Shown: positions 29,358-34,262 of the stretch, in pieces
Position numbering within the stretch: position 1 is the stretch's first letter
How the letters are laid out: every line of letters starts with the position of its first letter
Assembly: GCA_024638165.1 (NCBI GenBank)
Contig: JAHEKV010000007.1
Coordinates: 1-34,262 of the forward strand
Direction of reading: 5' to 3'
DNA length: 34,262 bases
DNA from: Flavobacteriaceae bacterium
GTDB taxonomy: Bacteria > Bacteroidota > Bacteroidia > Flavobacteriales > Flavobacteriaceae
Notes under the pieces: generated by a model
What the model saw: only the letters and a program-made list of their open reading frames with translations
Databases searched by the model: none
Told to the model about the DNA's origin: nothing
Program-made: the position numbers and the translations under genes

Positions 29358-29858
29358 TTAGCTGATGGGAATGCGTTCTAACATTCGTTCAACCACCTTA
29401 AATGCGGCTGGGCAAATGGATGTATTTTTAAGGGTCAAGGATCTTATCTGATGAAATTTCTTGCGATCGGTGTGAGGATATTCACGACATGCTTTTGGTC
29501 GAACCTCATAAATATTGCAATAGTTGTCATCGGCTAAGAACGGACAAGGCAATTCTTTTAGAACCCAGTCGTTATCCTCATCAAGACGAAGATAGGCCTC
29601 TGTAAAGGCAGCTTCCTTCATTTTGAAGTGTTTAGAGATTCGCTGTATGTCGGCTGAGGTGAATAGTGGGCCTGTAGTTTTGCAGCAATTCGCGCAACTG
29701 AGACAATCTACTTCTTCGAATACTTCTTCGTGAATTTCTTGAACTCGATAGTCAAGGTCTTTAGGGGGTTTCTTCGATAGCTTTTTCAGATAGGTAGAAT
29801 GAGCTTTAGCTCGATCTTTTGCTAACGATTTTAACTGATCTAAGGACGGTGTCTTCAT
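29358..29858 (-). CDS. YkgJ-family cysteine-cluster protein
   Basis: The 166-residue protein has Cys52, Cys55, Cys58 and Cys59 (CLSCANCC), then Cys105, Cys114, Cys124 (CREYPHTD) and Cys149. This is the CxxCxxCC pattern of the UPF0153/YkgJ family, thought to bind zinc or an iron-sulfur cluster; the function is not established. The N-terminal 50 residues are charged and helical. It is the first gene of a four-gene minus-strand group and is divergent from the methyltransferase gene. Confidence 0.9.
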   Translation of the reverse strand: MKTPSLDQLKSLAKDRAKAHSTYLKKLSKKPPKDLDYRVQEIHEEVFEEVDCLSCANCCKTTGPLFTSADIQRISKHFKMKEAAFTEAYLRLDEDNDWVLKELPCPFLADDNYCNIYEVRPKACREYPHTDRKKFHQIRSLTLKNTSICPAAFKVVERMLERIPIS

Positions 29859-29865
29859 GGATTGT

Positions 29866-29873
29866 CAAAAATA
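29866..29873 (-). promoter_or_regulatory. -7 box of the YkgJ-type gene
   Basis: On the minus strand TATTTTTG (29873 to 29866) is an exact TAnnTTTG, 7 bases before the ATG, so the leader would be about 4 bases. A weaker opposite-facing AACTTTG (about 29878-29884) lies 4 bases before the methyltransferase ATG. Confidence 0.5.
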
Positions 29874-29888
29874 GACCAACTTTGCAAT

Positions 29889-30587
29889 ATGGATGATGTT
29901 TTTGGAACTGCTGCTCGGGATTATTTCATGACTAAGAATAAAAATCTGGTCATTGAAACTCGTTCTTCTCTTGGAGACGAGGATGAAATCCCTGTTTATT
30001 ATCTATTTCGATCAAGAAGTGAAATGCCTCCGCTAGAAGTGAAGGCTTTAGAGGTGAGTAAGGGAGCAGTTCTTGAGATTGGTTGTGGAGTAGGGAGTCA
30101 TCTTCTCGAATTAAACTCACCCCATTCTTTTGGTATCGATTCCTCCTTATTATCTATCGAAATTGCTAAAAGGAGAAGCGTTCAAAATGTTAGTGTCAGC
30201 ACTTGGCAAGATTATGTGAGTGAACGAAAATTTGACTCCATTCTACTTCTCATGAATGGCTTAGGTCTAGCGGGTTCACTAAACAGGTTACCGAGTTTTC
30301 TGCTTCATCTGTCTAAATGGTTGTTGCCTGGAGGGTCAATCATTGCTGATTCTAGTGATATTAATTACTTATTCGAAGCCGAAGATGATGGTGGAGTTTG
30401 GATGCCTGCGACAGCTTATTATGGCGACCTTACTTATTCGATAACTTACCTAAAATCTCAATCACAATTTGACTGGCTTTTCGTTTCTTTCGAAGAACTA
30501 CTGAAGGTTAGTGTTACCCTCGGGTTTAAATGTGAGAAAATCTTTGAAGGGGAGAATAATCACTACTTAGCGAGAATTACTCCTTAG
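29889..30587 (+). CDS. Class I SAM-dependent methyltransferase
   Basis: The 232-residue protein has the SAM-binding motif I VLEIGCGVGSHLLEL (about 52-66), an acidic residue after strand 2 (FGID) and KFDSILLLMNGLGLAG as the motif IV region. Substrate unknown; small-molecule methyltransferases often look like this. ATG 29889 (MDDVFGTAARDYF) is chosen. TTG 29862 would add nine residues and would place the AACTTTG box inside the gene. Its 3' end overlaps the convergent queE stop by 4 bases. Confidence 0.88.
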   Translation: MDDVFGTAARDYFMTKNKNLVIETRSSLGDEDEIPVYYLFRSRSEMPPLEVKALEVSKGAVLEIGCGVGSHLLELNSPHSFGIDSSLLSIEIAKRRSVQNVSVSTWQDYVSERKFDSILLLMNGLGLAGSLNRLPSFLLHLSKWLLPGGSIIADSSDINYLFEAEDDGGVWMPATAYYGDLTYSITYLKSQSQFDWLFVSFEELLKVSVTLGFKCEKIFEGENNHYLARITP

Positions 30588-31174
30588 GGCACATTCAGGT
30601 ACTTATGGGTTTGGAGCGTAATTTTCCACTGAGGATTACTCTTCACAAAATCAACCATCAGCGGCATTATTTTTTCTCTAACACTCCATTCGGGTTGCAT
30701 CAGTAATTCACAATTGGTATTCACCTTTGAAGCCTCCTCAATAGCAAATTCAAAATCGTGTTTGTTGTAGATAATCACTTTCAATTCGTCGGCAAGCTCA
30801 TAAGACTCCTGGTTAGGTGCTTTGAATTTTTTTGGAGATAAGCAGAACCAGTCCCAACTTCCTGAAACAGGATGTGCCCCAGAAGTTTCAATATGTGTTC
30901 TAAATCCTGAATTCTTGAGATGATGGGTTAATTGATCTAGTGAGTGCATTAGAGGCTCTCCACCAGTAATAACAACCATTGGACATTGCTCGGGGATCTC
31001 AGCGACGATATCTTGAATCGTATATTTCGGATGCGCATCTATCGGCCAACTTTCTTTAACGTCGCACCAATGACACCCAACATCACAACCGCCCAAGCGA
31101 ATAAAGTAGGCTGCAGATCCTTGAAATTTACCTTCGCCTTGGATGGTATAGAAGGATTCCATTACGGGCAGCAT
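30584..31174 (-). CDS. queE: 7-carboxy-7-deazaguanine synthase
   Basis: QueE is a radical-SAM enzyme that rearranges 6-carboxytetrahydropterin to 7-carboxy-7-deazaguanine in queuosine synthesis. From ATG 31174 (MLPVMESFYTIQGEG) it has 196 residues. The cluster cysteines are Cys30, Cys34 and Cys37 (CDVGCHWCDVKESW), and ITGGEPLMH follows near 75. ATG 31186 would add MNSE, but it sits 4 bases from the -7 box, so the inner ATG, which fits the family, is preferred. No other queuosine gene is in the window. Confidence 0.95.
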   Translation of the reverse strand: MLPVMESFYTIQGEGKFQGSAAYFIRLGGCDVGCHWCDVKESWPIDAHPKYTIQDIVAEIPEQCPMVVITGGEPLMHSLDQLTHHLKNSGFRTHIETSGAHPVSGSWDWFCLSPKKFKAPNQESYELADELKVIIYNKHDFEFAIEEASKVNTNCELLMQPEWSVREKIMPLMVDFVKSNPQWKITLQTHKYLNVP

Positions 31175-31190
31175 TTCTGAATTCATGCTG

Positions 31191-31198
31191 CAAAGATA
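31191..31198 (-). promoter_or_regulatory. -7 box of the queE promoter
   Basis: On the minus strand TATCTTTG (31198 to 31191), followed by CAGC, matches TAnnTTTG and is the same octamer as at gltA. It lies in the short gap after the NamZ-type gene stop. The -33 region is weak (TTTA). Confidence 0.6.
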
Positions 31199-31204
31199 AG
31201 TTAC

Positions 31205-32428
31205 CTATGGATACATTAAATGGCGAGAACGAATCACTTTGAAGGCTTCGAGGTCTTTTTTCCAGGTCGCTCTAATTTGGCTTTCTGTAAACCCAGCGCG
31301 TATCATTTTTTCTAAAGCTGATTGACCACTGTGAAGTTTAAATGACTCACTCCTGAAAAATGACCCTTTATGATGGTGATACGCTTTCAGTAGCCACTGA
31401 AGGTTTATCTTTTTATCAACTTCTATCTGGCTCAAATCTTCTCCGTGGCATTGTTCTCCTAATTGTTTTGGATATTTAGCTCCAGGGGTAGAGGTTACCT
31501 TATAATTAAAGCTAAAAACCGTTGAGTCAAGATCTTTTGAACCATATCGCTGAAAGGGTTGCGGAGTTCCTCTCCCTGCATTGATATAAGTGCCCTCGAA
31601 TAATCCTAGCGACGGATAGAGCGCAATGGATTGTGCATTGGGTAAGTTTGGCGAAGGCTTAATCGGTAGATGGTAGCGGTGCGTACGATCATAATTAGCC
31701 ATTTGAATTACTTCTAACTCCAACGATTTTTCTATTTCTAACCAATTTTCCTTAACTAATAATTGGGCATATTCTCCGATGGTTAACCCGTAAACGAGAG
31801 GAATCGGTTGAAGCCCGAGAAAGCTTGTGTTTTCTTTTTCCATTACTGGCCCATCGACCATATCTCCATTGGGATTAGGTCTATCTAAAATAATCATAGG
31901 AATAGCATGATCAGCGGCTGCTTCCATTACATATTGAAGGGTAGCGATATACGTATAAAATCGAACCCCAACATCTTGAATATCAAATAAAATGAGGTCC
32001 ACATCGTCTAGGTCCTCTTTCGTTGGTTTTCTATGTTTCCCGTATAAGGAAACGATCTCGATTCCCGTTTTTGGGTCGATACTTGAATTCACTTTTTCAC
32101 CTGCGTCAGCCGTCGTTCGAAATCCGTGTTCAGGACTAAATATTTTAGACACGGCTATCTTTCTGCTCAGTAGCGTATCTACTAGATGTGTAAAACTATT
32201 TCTATCGCTTTTTCTTACCACAGAAGTTGCATTAGCAACGATGGCGATATTTTTATTTTGAAGTTGCTCTATGTAATGGTCTATTCTTTCAGCCCCAACA
32301 ACTAGGTTTTCTTCTAAAGATTGGGCTTTGGTTGGCGAAAACCTCGCTATAATTATCAGTACCAAAAGCGTACTTTTGATACGATGACTTCTAGAATGAA
32401 TATGACTTTTCAACGCTTTGTAGCTCAT
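31205..32428 (-). CDS. namZ: Exo-beta-N-acetylmuramidase, NamZ/DUF1343 family
   Basis: NamZ-type enzymes (GH171) release N-acetylmuramic acid from the end of cell-wall fragments, for recycling or scavenging. The 407 residues begin with a basic, hydrophobic signal peptide (about 1-35, cleavage after PTKA) for export. Family motifs are FSPEHGF (97-103), DIQDVGVRFYTY (149-160), RPNPNGDMVDGP (183-194) and EGTYINAGRGTPQPF (about 278-292). The start lies 26 bases inside the divergent permease gene. No MurNAc kinase or etherase gene is near, so use of the product is inferred. Confidence 0.9.
   Translation of the reverse strand: MSYKALKSHIHSRSHRIKSTLLVLIIIARFSPTKAQSLEENLVVGAERIDHYIEQLQNKNIAIVANATSVVRKSDRNSFTHLVDTLLSRKIAVSKIFSPEHGFRTTADAGEKVNSSIDPKTGIEIVSLYGKHRKPTKEDLDDVDLILFDIQDVGVRFYTYIATLQYVMEAAADHAIPMIILDRPNPNGDMVDGPVMEKENTSFLGLQPIPLVYGLTIGEYAQLLVKENWLEIEKSLELEVIQMANYDRTHRYHLPIKPSPNLPNAQSIALYPSLGLFEGTYINAGRGTPQPFQRYGSKDLDSTVFSFNYKVTSTPGAKYPKQLGEQCHGEDLSQIEVDKKINLQWLLKAYHHHKGSFFRSESFKLHSGQSALEKMIRAGFTESQIRATWKKDLEAFKVIRSRHLMYP
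32371..32378 (+). promoter_or_regulatory. -7 box of the permease promoter, inside namZ
   Basis: TACTTTTG matches TAnnTTTG and lies within the first codons of the oppositely directed namZ gene. ATGs in the permease frame lie at 32384, 32396 and 32402, giving leaders of about 2, 14 and 20 bases. The -33 element is unclear. Confidence 0.5.
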
Positions 32429-33589
32429 CGGTGGTTACAAGGATCCGGATGGTTCTTTCCGAAAGGTAGCGCAAAATTTGCGGTTTTAGCGATTGCATTA
32501 GGAGTCTTTATTAGCTTTATGGCAATCGCTGCCGGACAAGGATTACAGCAAGCCATTCATCAAAAAATAAGGCACTTTGAGGGCGACTTATTACTTAAGC
32601 CTTATCCCTCCAAATTAATTTCTGACCCCCTAGCATCTCATCAAATAGAGGCTTTACCCTTTTCTGAAGTGATTGAGTATGCTAATGCTATTGCCGTATT
32701 ACGGTCATCAAAAATGGTGAAAGGGATTCAAGTCAAAGGTGTTGAATCTGAAGACCTCGATTTTTTAGTGGGAGACTATCTCCATCGTGGTGAGTTTAGT
32801 CGGTTCGTAGATTCTGAGTTTACTGCTATCCTATCAGAAACTATGGCTAATGAATCAGGTTTGAAAATAGGAGATGACTTTTTTCTTCTTTTCAATTCAA
32901 GTACTGGGGTACCTAAGCAGCGTAAATTTAGACTTGTTGCAACCTTTCAAACTGACTTTCCTACCTATGACCAGCAATTAGTGTTCACTTCTTTGAGTAC
33001 GCTAGGAAAGGTTGTTAAGGATGATCTAATTTCAGAGTATTCTTTATACACTCGTGATGATCAAGATCCTTTAACGCTTCTTGAGTCTATGGATCCTATG
33101 GTATTCGATTTTTTTGAGGTTTCCTTTTTGGCCGATCGCTACCCAGATCTCTATCAGTGGATTGAACTATTTGATTTAAATATCCTGATCATCTTAGTGG
33201 TGGTATTAGGAGTTGCGTTTTTTGCACTTATAACTACGCTTATCAGCCAAATTATTGAGAGACGTACTAGTTTAGGTTTGCTCATAAGTATGGGAGCCAG
33301 CCAGCCTCAATTGCGAATGATTTTTTCTCAATTGGGGGCTTACTATCTGATCGTCGGATCATTTTACGGTACACTTGCAGCTTGGGTGCTGATCGTGCTA
33401 CAGAATCACTTTCAATTTTTGAAATTTCAAAATCCTGAAGAGTACTACATTACTCATATTCCTTTTGAGTTGGGACTATTCGATACGCTTCTATTTTTAA
33501 TTCTTTTTATTCTGATCGGATATATCATCATTCAGATTAGTTCTCGCGTACTTAGGCGATTGAATCCGATACAATTGTTACGTATATGA
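32402..33589 (+). CDS. LolC/LolE-type ABC transporter permease (FtsX family)
   Basis: The 395-residue membrane protein has one N-terminal helix (about 25-45), a large periplasmic domain (about 50-270) and three C-terminal helices (about 275-300, 325-350, 365-390). This is the MacB/LolCE layout. IIERRTSLGLLISMGASQPQ (about 299-318) is the FtsX-domain signature before the second helix. LolCE moves lipoproteins from the inner membrane toward the outer membrane. No ATPase partner gene is adjacent. ATG 32402 (MTFQRFVAHRWL) fits the family best; 32396 or 32384 are possible. Its stop overlaps the next gene's start by 4 bases. Confidence 0.88.
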   Translation: MTFQRFVAHRWLQGSGWFFPKGSAKFAVLAIALGVFISFMAIAAGQGLQQAIHQKIRHFEGDLLLKPYPSKLISDPLASHQIEALPFSEVIEYANAIAVLRSSKMVKGIQVKGVESEDLDFLVGDYLHRGEFSRFVDSEFTAILSETMANESGLKIGDDFFLLFNSSTGVPKQRKFRLVATFQTDFPTYDQQLVFTSLSTLGKVVKDDLISEYSLYTRDDQDPLTLLESMDPMVFDFFEVSFLADRYPDLYQWIELFDLNILIILVVVLGVAFFALITTLISQIIERRTSLGLLISMGASQPQLRMIFSQLGAYYLIVGSFYGTLAAWVLIVLQNHFQFLKFQNPEEYYITHIPFELGLFDTLLFLILFILIGYIIIQISSRVLRRLNPIQLLRI

Positions 33590-34262
33590 GAAAGAAGATC
33601 AGTCAAGTAATAAATGGTTTAGCGCATTGTGTGCAGGTGGACTCGGGAAAAATAGCGAGTTACACCGTTGATGGGTTTGAATTCATCCATCAAAGAGCAA
33701 CAGGATGGCCTAATTCAGATACCGAAATGTTTCCCATCATCGGACCAACTGCCCAGGCTGATTATCGTGTTCAGGTAAATAATTCTAAAGTTGTACTCGA
33801 TCAGCATGGTTTGTTAAGGGAGTTCCCCTATGAGCATCTAACCTCTGAAAGAGAGTTATCAAGATGGGTTAAGAAATACAAAGCATTTACCGAGCTTACC
33901 AATTCAAAGTATCCAGAGAATTCGCCAGAAACAGTTCAGTTTTGGCCGTATGATTTTACGTTCACTAAGTCTTTTGGATTCAATGCAAAAGGTCTTGAAA
34001 TTACTTTTGAAATAGAGGCTGAAAAGGAAATGCCTTTTATGCTTGGGTATCATCCCGCCTTTAAGATTAACTCTGATTATCAAGCCGAACTTATCGTTGA
34101 TCAACAGACACACACCCTACAGAATGTATTAGACGCAGGTTCTAAAGCCTTTGAAGTTGCCGATTCGACACGACTCATTTTAAAGAATGAGAAGTCAATA
34201 GCTATCGAGACTCTAGGTTTTAATCACTTTATGTGCTGGACAGAAGTGCCAGAAATGCTATG
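33586..34262 (+). CDS. Aldose 1-epimerase-like protein, 3' end beyond the window
   Basis: An open frame runs from ATG 33586 (MRKKISQVINGLAHCVQ) to the window end, giving 225 residues with no stop. The SDTEMFPIIGPTA and LDQHGLLREFPYE segments (about 44-56 and 71-83) and GYHPAFKI (about 153-160, carrying the family's second histidine) match galactose-mutarotase/aldose-epimerase proteins. These interconvert sugar anomers, and family members with other hexose substrates are common. Its start overlaps the permease stop as ATGA, so the two are translated as a pair. The C-terminal part, with the catalytic Glu, is not in the window. Confidence 0.88.
   Translation, partial: MRKKISQVINGLAHCVQVDSGKIASYTVDGFEFIHQRATGWPNSDTEMFPIIGPTAQADYRVQVNNSKVVLDQHGLLREFPYEHLTSERELSRWVKKYKAFTELTNSKYPENSPETVQFWPYDFTFTKSFGFNAKGLEITFEIEAEKEMPFMLGYHPAFKINSDYQAELIVDQQTHTLQNVLDAGSKAFEVADSTRLILKNEKSIAIETLGFNHFMCWTEVPEML

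Noticed and set aside
32321-32401. TTG start for the permease at 32321
   Set aside because: It lies upstream of the -7 box at 32371, and the added residues do not look like the family's N terminus.
33904-34113. Minus-strand frame of 69 codons near the window end
   Set aside because: It is a shadow of the aldose-epimerase-like gene that runs off the window.

Overview
The window (about 40% GC by eye) comes from a marine-type member of the Bacteroidetes, most likely Flavobacteriales. The evidence is: TAnnTTTG -7 promoter boxes in front of many genes; little sign of Shine-Dalgarno sequences; a single merged rpsL/S10/spc/alpha ribosomal cluster without tuf, followed by carA-eno-gltA; zinc-free forms of S14 and L36; and a proteorhodopsin next to blh. 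No tRNA, rRNA, CRISPR array, transposase or prophage gene was seen.

Region 1 (about 1-17400) is one long plus-strand cluster. The order is rpsL-rpsG-fusA-rpsJ, then a 132-bp structured gap, then rplC-rplD-rplW-rplB-rpsS-rplV-rpsC-rplP-rpmC-rpsQ-rplN-rplX-rplE-rpsN-rpsH-rplF-rplR-rpsE-rpmD-rplO-secY-infA-rpmJ-rpsM-rpsK, then a 75-bp structured gap, then rpsD-rpoA-rplQ and a strong terminator. It supplies ribosomal proteins, EF-G, IF-1, the SecY channel and the RNA polymerase alpha subunit. The two structured gaps, before rplC-rplD and before rpsD, are candidate autoregulatory leaders. L4 and S4 are classical autoregulators in other bacteria.

Region 2 (17400-23510) holds housekeeping metabolism: carA (carbamoyl phosphate), eno (glycolysis), gltA (TCA cycle) and argS. 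A small unknown minus-strand gene is divergent from argS, and their -7 boxes lie back to back.

Region 3 (23510-25310) is a light-energy module. A DTE-type, green-tuned proteorhodopsin (minus strand) diverges from blh, which encodes the beta-carotene cleavage enzyme that makes its retinal. By hand alignment the rhodopsin has Gly146 where bacteriorhodopsin has Trp138 and green proteorhodopsin has Phe. This open fenestration is the signature of rhodopsins that can carry a carotenoid light-harvesting antenna.

Region 4 (25310-34262) contains ffh-folD; a minus-strand group (YkgJ-type Cys-cluster protein, small lipoprotein, alpha/beta hydrolase, VOC protein); a SAM methyltransferase; queE; a NamZ/DUF1343 exo-N-acetylmuramidase; and, divergent from and overlapping it, a LolC/LolE-type permease followed by an aldose-epimerase-like gene cut by the window end. 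Several promoters in this region place the -7 box only 4-7 bases from a possible start codon, so some messages may be leaderless or nearly so.
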